From contig CASDPA010000006.1 of assembly GCA_949282255.1 (NCBI GenBank), positions 1-64,000 on the forward strand: a stretch of DNA of 64,000 nt, written 5' to 3'. The translations under genes were made by a program, and so were the position numbers. Within the stretch, counting starts at the first letter, position 1, and each line of letters begins with the position of its first letter. Source of the DNA: an uncultured Spirochaetales bacterium. Its GTDB lineage: Bacteria; Spirochaetota; Spirochaetia; Sphaerochaetales; Sphaerochaetaceae. Of the stretch, positions 26,221 through 34,255 are shown piece by piece. The notes below the pieces were generated by a model. That model did not search any database, had not been told where the DNA came from, and was given only the letters and a program-made list of their open reading frames with translations.

Positions 26221-26366
26221 ATCAAAAGCATCAGCTTGAATGATACCGACATATCGGGAATCAGGATTTCCGATGATACGAGGGAAGCCGAGCGTGCCTC
26301 ATTGAGTCTCGATGATGTACTTAGTCTGCTTGCTCTAAAGGGCGTGAAGGGGATTACAAGCTTTAA
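26221..26366 (+). pseudogene. Decayed copy of the 3' end of the pentapeptide-repeat gene
   Basis: This stretch aligns without large gaps to 24832-24976, the last 48 codons of the pentapeptide gene, at roughly three-quarters to four-fifths nucleotide identity. It reads IKSISLNDTDISGIRISDD and on to LSLLALKGVK, then loses one T in the GGTGGATTAC segment, which shifts the frame just before the ancestral stop. No start codon or upstream part of the gene is present. Confidence 0.8.
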
Positions 26367-26650
26367 CACTATTAATTATAAAGTTTTGATTGCTAATAAT
26401 AGGGTTTTATCTTAAAAAAGTTTTCAATAATTCCTCTATGAAAAGGGGTTAATACCCTGTTTGAAATCGCATTTTTCTGTGTAAAACCCTGGGTGAGTTA
26501 TTTAAATTATTGTGCTGTAAGATTTTATACCCAACCCCCACCTACACCCTGTAGGTGATTGTACCTGGATATGCCCCGCATACAGGGTAGCATGAATGAG
26601 CCACAACGCCGCCTGTGGTGTACAAATGAGCGTAAGCGGCTGGCATCAGA
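26367..26650. other. Gene-free stretch with one hairpin
   Basis: No convincing coding frame. The only structure seen is a perfect 8-bp inverted repeat, CACCTACA at 26539-26546 and TGTAGGTG at 26550-26557 with a CCC loop; no T-run follows. The stretch lies between the pentapeptide remnant and the 3' part of a broken HNH gene and may be former prophage sequence. Confidence 0.4.
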
Positions 26651-26737
26651 TCAGTATGTATACTCCTTCCGCTTCCGCCCCCAGTCGTCACGTTTCGAGT
26701 GAATTGATGAGTGGCATGAATGGCAGAGAGCCATGAG
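26651..26737 (-). pseudogene. 3' part of HNH endonuclease gene split by IS21
   Basis: Read on the - strand, it continues an HNH protein as LMALCHSCHSSIHSKRDDWG and ends at TGA (26651-26653). The CxxC pair in LCHSCH is the second half of the zinc-binding HNH core. It joins in frame with 29251-29407 if the insertion element and one copy of the 7-base duplication are removed. Confidence 0.8.
26731..26737 (+). repeat. Target-site duplication, left copy
   Basis: CCATGAG directly beside the left end of the IS21 element; the identical copy is at 29251-29257. Seven bases is within the usual 4-8 of this family. Confidence 0.8.
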
Positions 26738-26765
26738 TGTGTTTTATCAATAGGTTTTCCCCAAA

Positions 26766-26786
26766 TTATCGTGAGAAATTCCCCAC
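26766..26786 (+). repeat. IS21 left subterminal inverted repeat
   Basis: TTATCGTGAG followed by AAATTCCCCAC; the reverse complement of 29201-29221 matches at 17 of 21 positions. IS21 elements typically carry several IstA-binding repeats near each end. Confidence 0.65.
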
Positions 26787-26818
26787 TTTTATCATCCCAA
26801 CAAGAATCAAGGAAATAA

Positions 26819-27598
26819 TCACATCCTTATTTCCGTCATCTGAGTGTTCATCGGAGACTGCTTAAGCCTCCAATCCACCTTTCCCGTATCGACAAGATGC
26901 CCGTAATGGACAATCCTATCGATTATTGCCGCAGCAAGCTGCTCGTCACTTACAATCTTGCCCCATTCGCTGAATGGAAGATTGGTAGTTACTATCAGGC
27001 TTTTTCTCTCATAGCTGTCAGCTACCACCTGGAAGACAAGGCCTGCAGTCTCCTTGTCCAGCTGGCAATACCCCCATTCGTCTATTATCAGCAGGTCTAA
27101 ATTCCTAAGGTCGTTCAGGCAGCTCTCCAGCTTTCCGTCAGCCCGGGCCTTCGACAGCCGCATCGCAAGCTGTCCCAGAGTATGGAATTTTACCTTGTAG
27201 CCCTGACTGCAGGCCTTCATGCCGCGGCAGATCGAGAGCATCGTCTTGCCGCTTCCGCAGATCCCGTACATTATGAGCGAATGCCTGTCCTTTATGAACG
27301 ACAGGTCGGTCATCGACTCGAGGGAGAGCGTCGGAGGCATCTTGACCTCCTTGAAACAGTAGTCGTCCAGGCTCTTTATCGTGGGGAAGCCGGCGGATCT
27401 TATGATCCGGCTCTTCCTTGTCTCGTCGCGTCTCTCCAGTTCACGCATCAGGAACCCGTCAAGGTATTGCAGCGTGCTGTTCGAGGCCGTGCCGAACAGA
27501 TCTGCAATTCCGCCATTCGAGAAGTAGAACTTCTTCAGGTTCTCCTTCATCCTGTCCATCATGATCATCTTCTCATCGGCTTTCAGGTAGCTCATCAT
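26819..27598 (-). CDS. istB: IS21 helper ATPase
   Basis: AAA+ ATPase that assists the IstA transposase in target selection and strand transfer. The 259-residue length is normal. Walker A is GICGSGKTML near residue 115 and Walker B is LLIIDEWGY near 180; YERKSLIVTTNLPF is the sensor region. It overlaps the last bases of istA by four, as in other members of the family. The reading frame is intact although its partner is broken. Confidence 0.9.
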   Translation of the reverse strand: MMSYLKADEKMIMMDRMKENLKKFYFSNGGIADLFGTASNSTLQYLDGFLMRELERRDETRKSRIIRSAGFPTIKSLDDYCFKEVKMPPTLSLESMTDLSFIKDRHSLIMYGICGSGKTMLSICRGMKACSQGYKVKFHTLGQLAMRLSKARADGKLESCLNDLRNLDLLIIDEWGYCQLDKETAGLVFQVVADSYERKSLIVTTNLPFSEWGKIVSDEQLAAAIIDRIVHYGHLVDTGKVDWRLKQSPMNTQMTEIRM

Positions 27599-29104
27599 GC
27601 ACCTTCCTTTGCCCCGGCGAGCAGCTTGTCATACACGGAGAGATTTACATCGGTCACATTCTCCGACATTCCGGCAGGGAAGGATAGAAGCCTGCGGCAA
27701 TAGGCCGACATGTCCTCCGCCGACGGGACATGCCCGTCAATGCACAGGCCGTTCAGCGCCAGGCTTGCGACAGGGAATCCGTATTCTGCCGCCCCATTAC
27801 CGAACATGTACAGCAGCCGCCTCCTTTCGTTACCCTGTGCCGAGTCCAGTAGCTGCTTGAATCCGCCATCCGCCATCCTCCATCCTCTCCCTGACCGGAC
27901 TGTTCATCCAGCTGTTCGGCTTGAAGTAGAGGCCCCGCAGAAGGGCTTCCATGTCATACGTCTCTGTTTTCTCCCGGCCGTATTGCCTCTCGAATATGCG
28001 TAAGCTGCTTCCGTCCCTCGAGAGGAACTCGACGCTGAAGGCCCTACGGGCGACGATCACATCCTCTTTCGCATGGTTCGGTCCAACCGCGTACGTGTGC
28101 CTGCTGTCTAGCGTGACGGATCCGGTGCCGTTGAGGCGGCAGGCGTCGTAGCGCACGACGTCGAATGCCCTGGCATCGCTGAACGGCCTCATCGCTCCGA
28201 GTTCCTCGGCATGCAGGCTGCCGATGCTCCTGTCCTTCCTGTAATGGAACTCGTCCATCCTCAGCCCGGACGACAGCGGGAGCATCGTCCTACGGTTGAA
28301 CTCCTCGAACGTGCCTCTGAATTCCATCGGAGGAACCATCAGGTTGTTCCGGGCGTAGCCTATGGAGTTCTCCACGTTGCCTTTTTCCCAGCCCGACCCG
28401 ATGTTCGCGAACCTGGCCCGGAATCCGTAATGAAGCCTGAACCTGACGAAAAGCTCCGTCTCCTTCATCGCAGAGAACGTCCTTCTGCCGATCCCCGTCG
28501 CATTGTCGAATACTATGACATTGGGGATGTACCCGCAGTAGCCGAATATCATCTTCAGCCCTTCGCACACGCATTCGCACGTCTCTCCCGGCATCACTAC
28601 CGTGAACAGCTTGTTGCTGTACGGGAAGGAAAGGTTAAGGTACTTCAGGCGTTTCAGGCTGCCGTCCTCGAGTCGGAAATCAGCCTCGCCGAAATCCGCC
28701 TGGCTCTCTCCCTCATGCCATACGAGAGGCATCGTCCCTGGCTCCGAATAGCTCTTTCTCCTTGCTTCCTGTTTCTCCGCCCTGACGAAGCGCTGGACCA
28801 TCTGGTACGAGATCCGGGCGTCTTCGTGCCTTGCCATCAGAAGTGCGTGTATGCGCTTGGCCGTGTATCTCTGCTTCCTGTACCATCCATCCTGCTCCGT
28901 AAGCATCGCCCTTATCTCGCTTTTGTACGGAGCCAGCCTGCTTTCTCTTGTCTCCGTCCTTGGCACCTCCGGGCTGAAATCCTCTTGATTCAGATACTTG
29001 CGCACCGTCTTCCTGTCGATTTTAAGAGCTTCCGCTATCTCGCTTATGCTCTTCCCCGAATCCCATGCATCCCTTATACTTTCTATCTGGGACATCTTCA
29101 ACAT
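27595..29104 (-). pseudogene. istA: IS21 transposase, frameshifted by a 7-base duplication
   Basis: DDE transposase with an N-terminal helix-turn-helix (SISEIAEALKIDRKTVRKYL) and the catalytic residues in SQADFGEA, VIVFDNATG and GWEKGNVENS. The frame from 29104 runs 424 codons and then leaves frame in a heptanucleotide repeat, GCCATCC at 27865-27871 and again at 27872-27878. Deleting one copy joins it exactly to the open frame at 27595-27876 (GGFKQLLDSAQGNERRRLLY) and gives a 500-residue protein, the normal length. The damage therefore looks like a single recent slippage event. Confidence 0.85.
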
Positions 29105-29200
29105 CTCCTAGGGTTCTCCTTGCTTTTTCTTTTTTTCTATTCAGCAAAGAGTATACTTCGCGGACATCGTTTGAGGATGTCCTTTTCTTTGATGACTAAT

Positions 29201-29221
29201 GTGGGGATTTCCTAATGATAA
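29201..29221 (-). repeat. IS21 right subterminal inverted repeat
   Basis: GTGGGGATTT followed by CCTAATGATAA; inverted partner of 26766-26786. Confidence 0.65.
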
Positions 29222-29250
29222 TGTTATCCGTTTTTAGAGTATAATAAACA

Positions 29251-29257
29251 CCATGAG
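29251..29257 (+). repeat. Target-site duplication, right copy
   Basis: CCATGAG, identical to 26731-26737, directly beside the right end of the IS21 element. Confidence 0.8.
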
Positions 29258-29407
29258 GTTCGCCTCATCGTTCGTTCCGCCTTCAGCGAGTGGCTTGATA
29301 TGATGGGCCGTGTCAGCCTCGACGTATCTTTCGTTCCTCCTGCACATCTCACAGAAGGGATGCTCGTTGAGGAACGCTCTCCTAATCCTCGACAGTCTCC
29401 GGTGTCC
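29251..29407 (-). pseudogene. 5' part of HNH endonuclease gene split by IS21
   Basis: On the - strand this reads RRAFLNEHPFCEMCRRNERY, then ADTAHHIKPLAEGGTNDEANLM. CEMC and the HHI core with the following GG and Asn are standard HNH nuclease landmarks. The frame is closed by TGA at 29408-29410 without any start codon, so the N-terminus is damaged too. Phage-type HNH proteins of this form nick DNA, often at terminase genes, so this is probably a prophage relic. Confidence 0.75.
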
Positions 29408-29513
29408 TCACGGGATCCCTGAGCCTTTCGATGAGAGCCTCGAAGCTGATGGTGTCATTGATTTACATCTTCGCATAGCACGATCTGCCATACGAGATTC
29501 CGAGTTCACGCAT
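29382..29513 (-). pseudogene. Relic of a phage VirE/primase-like gene start
   Basis: Behind a strong ribosome binding site (GAGGAGGTG, complement of 29521-29529) is MRELGISYGRSCYAKM, a TAA at 29463-29465, then in the same frame INDTISFEALIERLRDPVRT and PETVED before a second stop. From memory this resembles the N-terminus of phage virulence-associated E/primase proteins (aromatic, then RL, then RTPET, then EEY). With the overlapping HNH fragment it suggests a collapsed prophage replication module. The assignment is tentative. Confidence 0.4.
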
Positions 29514-29667
29514 ATCGCTTCACCTCCTCGTGGGGATGGCCTAGGAGTATCTGCCACACATATGTATGGAGGCCGGATTCGAATCCTCGTGATCAGAAGA
29601 GAGGAATCATGGGCTCCTGATTACTGCCGGAAAAGCAGACCTTTGAGGAAAAAATGTATCAGAAAGT

Positions 29668-29675
29668 GGTATAAT
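29668..29675 (+). promoter_or_regulatory. Extended -10 promoter of the GIY-YIG gene
   Basis: TATAAT at 29670-29675 is preceded by TGG at 29667-29669, an extended -10. It ends 11 bases before the ATG at 29687, and no ribosome binding site lies between. No well-spaced -35 box is visible. Confidence 0.45.
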
Positions 29676-29686
29676 GCAGATTTGCT

Positions 29687-30532
29687 ATGGAGTATATGGA
29701 TAGGATACTTCTGGGAAATCTATTGCGGTTGTCAGAAGAAGATCGACAGAATACGAAAGTGAAGTTTAATGTTTGGAATGGGCATGAGCATCCATTGGAT
29801 GTATTCAAGAGAGATCCAGAATTGGTTAATCGTGACTGGCTTTTGTGGAAACCTGATTCTGGAAGGCGATATTTTGCTGTCGGAAATATCGCAGTCAACC
29901 TGATTCCTATAGGATATGATGAATGGCTTGTAACCACCATCCAGAAGATTACGAAGGATATAGATATATCAGATGGGATAGGGTATGAATCAGAACCTGT
30001 TCTTGAATACGAATGCTATTTTGGGCGCGTGGTTTTGAAATGCCACAAGTCACACAGAGGAACTGTTGTATATTTTGATACCGTTGCAGATAGCCTTGAG
30101 GTCTTGAAGATACTGCCAACGTTTTATGATGACGATGAATTCCCCGGATATGAGAACGTATGTCTGTCCTATGAGCAGTTGTCTATAATTCTTTCTCGAA
30201 GAAAATCAAGTTGGATTGCTGCTTTTGAGAATCAAAAGGCCATTTATCTCATAACTGATTGCATGACAGGTAAGTTATATGTCGGCTCTGCAACTAGTGA
30301 CAATGGGATGCTTTTAGCTAGATGGACTTCTTATGTCGAGAACGGAACAGGAGGTAATGCTAGACTGATAGAGCTTAAAAAAGAGAAAGGCTTTGATTAT
30401 ATCAAGAAGAACTTCCAGTATTCCATACTTGAGAATTATAATGCCAAAGTCCCGGATGATTATATTCTCGGTCGTGAATCGTGGTGGAAGAGAGCTCTTT
30501 GTTCGCGTGAATTCGGATACAATGCAAATTGA
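29687..30532 (+). CDS. GIY-YIG nuclease-domain protein
   Basis: A 281-residue protein with a C-terminal GIY-YIG nuclease domain (about residues 180-281): AIYLITDCMTGKLYVGSATS holds the two signature tyrosines, ARWTSYVENGTGGN the conserved Arg region and LGRESWWKRAL the metal-binding Glu. The first about 170 residues form a separate domain I do not recognise, probably DNA- or partner-binding. Similar two-domain proteins are scattered in defence and mobile regions, which fits its position between prophage relics and restriction systems. Target and role are unknown. Confidence 0.75.
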   Translation: MEYMDRILLGNLLRLSEEDRQNTKVKFNVWNGHEHPLDVFKRDPELVNRDWLLWKPDSGRRYFAVGNIAVNLIPIGYDEWLVTTIQKITKDIDISDGIGYESEPVLEYECYFGRVVLKCHKSHRGTVVYFDTVADSLEVLKILPTFYDDDEFPGYENVCLSYEQLSIILSRRKSSWIAAFENQKAIYLITDCMTGKLYVGSATSDNGMLLARWTSYVENGTGGNARLIELKKEKGFDYIKKNFQYSILENYNAKVPDDYILGRESWWKRALCSREFGYNAN

Positions 30533-30584
30533 ATAATGTTTTCATAGCGTATTCATGAAAGGTGCATTGTATCGGATCTCCTTT

Positions 30585-30882
30585 TCAGCTTTTTATCCCC
30601 CACAGCTCTTCTTTCAGTTCACGTTCGTCTCTGAAGACAGTAACTCCATGTTTATCAACAGACACAATTTTACCGGTCTTCGGGTTACGGGCTTTTTCCT
30701 TTCTCTTACGAATACGGACCTCGAACGTTCCAAAGCTGCGGAGCTCCGTGGTCATGCCTTTTGCAAGGCTGTTTAACCTCATTGAAGAATCCGTCGATTA
30801 TTGCGTGGATGTCTTTTCTATAGGTTCCTAGCTTGTCGTGAATGTTCTCAATAATCTCAGCTTTCGTCAGTTTTCCATTCAT
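30585..30882 (-). pseudogene. Frameshifted HU-type DNA-binding protein gene
   Basis: On the - strand the first 37 codons read MNGKLTKAEIIENIHDKLGT, then RKDIHAIIDGFFNEVK. The frame then shifts in an A-run near 30772-30776 and continues as SLAKGMTTELRSFGTFEVRI and RKRKEKARNPKTGKIVSVD. The joined sequence matches the pattern of spirochaetal HU proteins (GFGTFEVR, RNPKTG). Restoring two bases would give about 99 residues. Promoter and ribosome binding site are still recognisable. A functional HU gene is presumably elsewhere. Confidence 0.8.
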
Positions 30883-30911
30883 GTGATAAGAATTCCTAAA
30901 ATTTTTATATC

Positions 30912-30940
30912 ATTATACATGAAAGAGATAAACTGCCCAA
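30912..30940 (-). promoter_or_regulatory. Promoter of the HU pseudogene
   Basis: On the - strand TTGGGC (30935-30940) and TATAAT (30912-30917) are 17 bases apart; AGGA lies about ten bases before the HU start codon. Confidence 0.45.
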
Positions 30941-31247
30941 TAGCCTGTTTTGTATCATAGTATCATGGTATTATCTCGTTGTGGAGGCAGGGTATGGATT
31001 TGGACTATTGTATGCCCTTCGATACCACATTCAGCTGAAGAAGCCTGATACTGGCAGATATCTGGCATGCATCCCTGTGCTTAAAGGATGCATGACATGC
31101 GTAAGAAACAAGTAATCTGCTTTTGGCGATCTATCTCTTCGATGTGATTCGTTATTCAGAAAATGAACTCTTTTGGCATTCTCTTAGATTTTGTATTGGT
31201 GGTGATTTGCCTTTTTGGTAAACTCTAAATGGGAGGATTATAAAGAA
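30941..31247. other. Gene-free stretch before the BcgI-like genes
   Basis: No coding frame is supported. It contains a 9-bp perfect inverted repeat, CATGCATCC at 31066-31074 and GGATGCATG at 31086-31094. Such a palindrome could be an operator or the remains of a mobile-element end. The promoter of the downstream restriction genes must lie in this stretch, but I could not pick out a clear one. Confidence 0.4.
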
Positions 31248-33071
31248 ATGGAACGAATTGAAATAATCGACGCTGTGGGGCGCGAATATCATACTTCCAA
31301 TATCGAGAACGGCGAATATAGCTATCCAAAGGCTTTCAAAGAAAAAGGGCTTGCTTTTGAACAGATTCAGAAAAAAAGCGGAAAAGGTTCTTGGCAGTTC
31401 CTTGATATTCGCTTTGAGCTTAATGGAGTATCACTTCTTATTGAAACAAAGAACAACTTAGACAAATGGCCGACTGTGGAAGAGCAGATTGCGGCCTATG
31501 TCGAATATGAGAAGCGGCTTACCAGCAACAAAATCATCGCAATGATTGCAAATACGGATGATGACCGTATCACCGTATGGAAGTCTGAGATAGAGGACGG
31601 CAGAAGGCTCAGAAATGAGGAGGTCATCCGCACTATGCCCGAATACGTTGAGATGTTTGATGCCAAGCATACGAACAACAAGGAAGAGGTAATGAGGAAT
31701 ACATATCAGTTGAACGAGCTTCTCCATCGGCACGGTATTGGGGAGAAGCTCCGTTCGCAGTTCGTCGGAACATGCCTCCTTGCAATCAAGAACGGACTCG
31801 TATACGACAGAAAGATGAAGACTGCGCAGATTATCGAAGGTATCCGCACTATCTTGGAAGATTTGCTTGAAGGCTCTCTCAAAAAGGCGGAGAAATTGAC
31901 GCTGATAAACAAACGGGTCCTTGACAACCAGGCTGTCCGCGATATGGACAGCGAGAACCTTTGTATCATTCTCGACTTCATAAAGAACAGGATTTATCCG
32001 TTCATAAATGATAAGAGCACCGCAGGACAGGACCTTCTGAACCTATTCTTCATAACATTTAACAAGTATGTCGGCAAATCTGACAAAAACCAGGCGTTCA
32101 CACCGGACCACATCACCGACTTTATGGCGAAGATCTGCAGTGTAAACAGGAACTCTGTCGTCCTCGATATGTCATGCGGAAGCGGGTCATTCCTCGTCCG
32201 TGCGATGACACAGGCCCTTGCCGATTGTCGCACGAAGGCCGAAGAGGACGAGGTGAAGAAGAACCACATCTACGGTGTGGAATACGATGAGCTCGTCTAC
32301 GGCCTTGCGACTACCAACATGCTGATTCACGGCGACGGAAACTCCAATATCGTTCAGGGAAGCTGCTTTGAGAAGGTGCCGCGGTTCATCGCAGACGGTG
32401 TCCGGTTCAATGTCGTGCTCATGAATCCACCTTACAACGCGATGGCGAAACAGGTTCCTAAGGAGTATTCCAAGACATGGGGCAAGAACAAGCAGGATCC
32501 ATCTAAGGGGCTCTATTTCGTGAAGTTCATCCTCGATCAGATGAACAGGAATGGAATGCAGGGCAGACTGGCTGTCCTTCTTCCAATGGCCTGTGCTATC
32601 GGAAACAGTTCGCTCATTAGTCAGATGAAAGTGGAGATACTTAAAAACAACACTTTGGACGCTGTTTTCTCGCTGCCGGATGACATATTCTATCCCGGAG
32701 CGAGCGCATGTGCCTGCTGTATGGTCTTCGACGTAGGAACGCCACATAAGACATCAAATCGCGAGACGTTTTTTGCCTATTGCAAGGATGACGGATTCAA
32801 GAAGCGAAAGAATCTTGGCCGTGTTGAGCAGCAGGATGAAAATGGCCACAGCCTATGGACCTTGATTGAGAAGAAGTGGATTGATACCTACAGGAATCGT
32901 GACGTGATATTGGGGTTCAGTGTTCGTCATATGGTCACAGGAGATGACGAGTGGCTGTGTGAGGCATATATGGAGACCGACTATTCAACGCTTATGGAGA
33001 ATGATTTCCAGCAGACGGTCAACGACTATCTGGCCTATCTTGTGAAGACAGGAGCGGTATATGAAAATTAA
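31248..33071 (+). CDS. BcgI-like type IIB restriction-modification subunit (nuclease + adenine methylase)
   Basis: About 607 residues combining cutting and modification. The N-terminal domain has a PD-(D/E)xK-type site (FLDIRFELNGVSLLIETKNN, with Asp, Glu and Lys). After a helical middle comes an N6-adenine methylase with the AdoMet loop LDMSCGSGSFLV and catalytic NPPYNAM. Size and order are those of BcgI subunit A, which needs a separate specificity subunit and cuts on both sides of its site. GGGAGG at 31230-31235 supports ATG 31248. The next gene overlaps by 11 bases and supplies the specificity subunit. Confidence 0.8.
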   Translation: MERIEIIDAVGREYHTSNIENGEYSYPKAFKEKGLAFEQIQKKSGKGSWQFLDIRFELNGVSLLIETKNNLDKWPTVEEQIAAYVEYEKRLTSNKIIAMIANTDDDRITVWKSEIEDGRRLRNEEVIRTMPEYVEMFDAKHTNNKEEVMRNTYQLNELLHRHGIGEKLRSQFVGTCLLAIKNGLVYDRKMKTAQIIEGIRTILEDLLEGSLKKAEKLTLINKRVLDNQAVRDMDSENLCIILDFIKNRIYPFINDKSTAGQDLLNLFFITFNKYVGKSDKNQAFTPDHITDFMAKICSVNRNSVVLDMSCGSGSFLVRAMTQALADCRTKAEEDEVKKNHIYGVEYDELVYGLATTNMLIHGDGNSNIVQGSCFEKVPRFIADGVRFNVVLMNPPYNAMAKQVPKEYSKTWGKNKQDPSKGLYFVKFILDQMNRNGMQGRLAVLLPMACAIGNSSLISQMKVEILKNNTLDAVFSLPDDIFYPGASACACCMVFDVGTPHKTSNRETFFAYCKDDGFKKRKNLGRVEQQDENGHSLWTLIEKKWIDTYRNRDVILGFSVRHMVTGDDEWLCEAYMETDYSTLMENDFQQTVNDYLAYLVKTGAVYEN

Positions 33072-34077
33072 TACGTCCTGCTGGAAGGAATTTCGTTTTG
33101 GAAGCCTGATTGATTCGATCTACAAAGTAGTTCCTTATGATTCTGAGATGCTTGAGCCGCTGACCTACTGGAGCGAGAATGCTGTTCCTTATGTGACAAG
33201 AACGGAATCAGATAATAGTGTCAAAGACATGGTTTTGGCGGATGATGCTGTAAACATTGAAGATGGAAACGCAATCACGATAGGCGATACAACATCAACA
33301 ATCGCATATCAGCCTCACCCTTTCATAACGGGAGAACATATCATAGTCATACGGGCAAAATGGCTAGATAACTCCACAGGTTTGTTCATTACGACGCTCC
33401 TTCGACGTGAACGTTATCGCTATTCTTACGGCAGAGCCTATAAGATGAATCTGATCAAAGACACAAAGCTCCTGCTTCCGGTGACCACCGATGGCTCTCC
33501 AGACTGGCAATGGATGGAGGATTATATAGCCTCTCTGCATAGCAAGCCTCTGACAACAAAGAACATTTCCCAACCACTGCCGTTCAATATAAATGAATGG
33601 AAATGGTTTAAGTTAGGCGGAACAGGAGGATTATTTACCATCCGTAAAGGCAAACGCCTCACATCGGATGATCAGGCTGAAGGGGACATCCCTTATATCG
33701 GAGCAATCGACTCGGATAATGGAGTTGCAAACCATATAGGGCAACAGCCGATTCATGAAGGGAATACGATATCACTGAGCTACAACGGTTCGGTTGGTGA
33801 GGCTTTCTATCAGCCTATCCCTTATTGGGCGACGGATGACGTGAATGCTCTTTATCTGCGGCCGGAACAGGGAAGACTCACACCCGCAATAGGGCTTTTC
33901 GTGTGCACCGTGCTGAAGCATGAGAAATACAGGTATTCTTACGGTCGGAAATGGACACTTGAAAACATGGAGGACACTGAGATTAAGCTCCCTGCGACCT
34001 CTGAGGGCAATCCCGACTGGCAATGGATGGAGAACTACATAAAATCATTGCCATATGGAGACAGATTGGGAAACTAG
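33061..34077 (+). CDS. BcgI-like specificity subunit
   Basis: A 338-residue DNA-recognition subunit built from two similar halves. Each half ends in the same motif: RYRYSYGRAYKMNLIKDTKL then PDWQWMEDYI, and KYRYSYGRKWTLENMEDTEI then PDWQWMENYIKSLPYGDRL. The first half is more diverged at its start than the second (FTIRKGKRLTSDD, YIGAIDSDNG). Each half should read one part of a two-part target. Length and pattern match BcgI subunit B and not HsdS. Confidence 0.8.
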   Translation: MKINTSCWKEFRFGSLIDSIYKVVPYDSEMLEPLTYWSENAVPYVTRTESDNSVKDMVLADDAVNIEDGNAITIGDTTSTIAYQPHPFITGEHIIVIRAKWLDNSTGLFITTLLRRERYRYSYGRAYKMNLIKDTKLLLPVTTDGSPDWQWMEDYIASLHSKPLTTKNISQPLPFNINEWKWFKLGGTGGLFTIRKGKRLTSDDQAEGDIPYIGAIDSDNGVANHIGQQPIHEGNTISLSYNGSVGEAFYQPIPYWATDDVNALYLRPEQGRLTPAIGLFVCTVLKHEKYRYSYGRKWTLENMEDTEIKLPATSEGNPDWQWMENYIKSLPYGDRLGN

Positions 34078-34235
34078 ATTTTCAGCTTCATGATATCCCC
34101 GACGTCGCAACCCAGAACACGACAGATCCTCTCAAGGACGTCCGTCGTCATGGTCTTGTAAAAACCTTGAATGATATCGATGAAGGGAAGTGATACTTTT
34201 TGACTGTAATCACTGGCGGATATGGGGAATTTCAT
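34074..34235 (-). CDS. Small XRE-type regulator, probably a truncated remnant
   Basis: A 53-residue frame ending TTDVLERICRVLGCDVGDIM then KLKI, which is the C-terminal half of small Cro/C1-type (XRE) repressors. The first 20 residues do not resemble the recognition helix region, so the N-terminal half seems lost or replaced. The stop codon overlaps the end of the specificity gene. Its broken end lies near the outermost left repeat of the proposed ISL3-type transposon. No good ribosome binding site is seen. Confidence 0.4.
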   Translation of the reverse strand: MKFPISASDYSQKVSLPFIDIIQGFYKTMTTDVLERICRVLGCDVGDIMKLKI

Positions 34236-34255
34236 TTTCTGGCTATCTGAAATAA

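Larger units (their letters stand above)
26738..29250 (-). mobile_element. IS21-family insertion sequence, about 2.5 kb
   Basis: Contains istA and istB in the normal order on the - strand. The ends are 5'-TG at 26738 and CA-3' at 29250, flanked by a 7-bp duplication CCATGAG. Subterminal inverted repeats at 26766-26786 and 29201-29221 match at 17 of 21 bases. Removing the element restores an HNH endonuclease frame, which fixes the boundaries to the base. istA is frameshifted, so this copy is probably immobile unless the frame is restored. Confidence 0.85.

Noticed and set aside
28211-29215. 334-codon + strand frame
   Set aside because: Antisense to istA, where catalytic motifs fix the coding strand.
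29575-29586. GGATTCGAATCC palindrome resembling a tRNA T-loop, possible attachment site
   Set aside because: The flanking bases cannot form the T-arm or acceptor stem of a tRNA, so only the 12-base palindrome remains.
29310-29762. 150-codon + strand frame
   Set aside because: Antisense to the HNH and phage relics, and no ribosome binding site.
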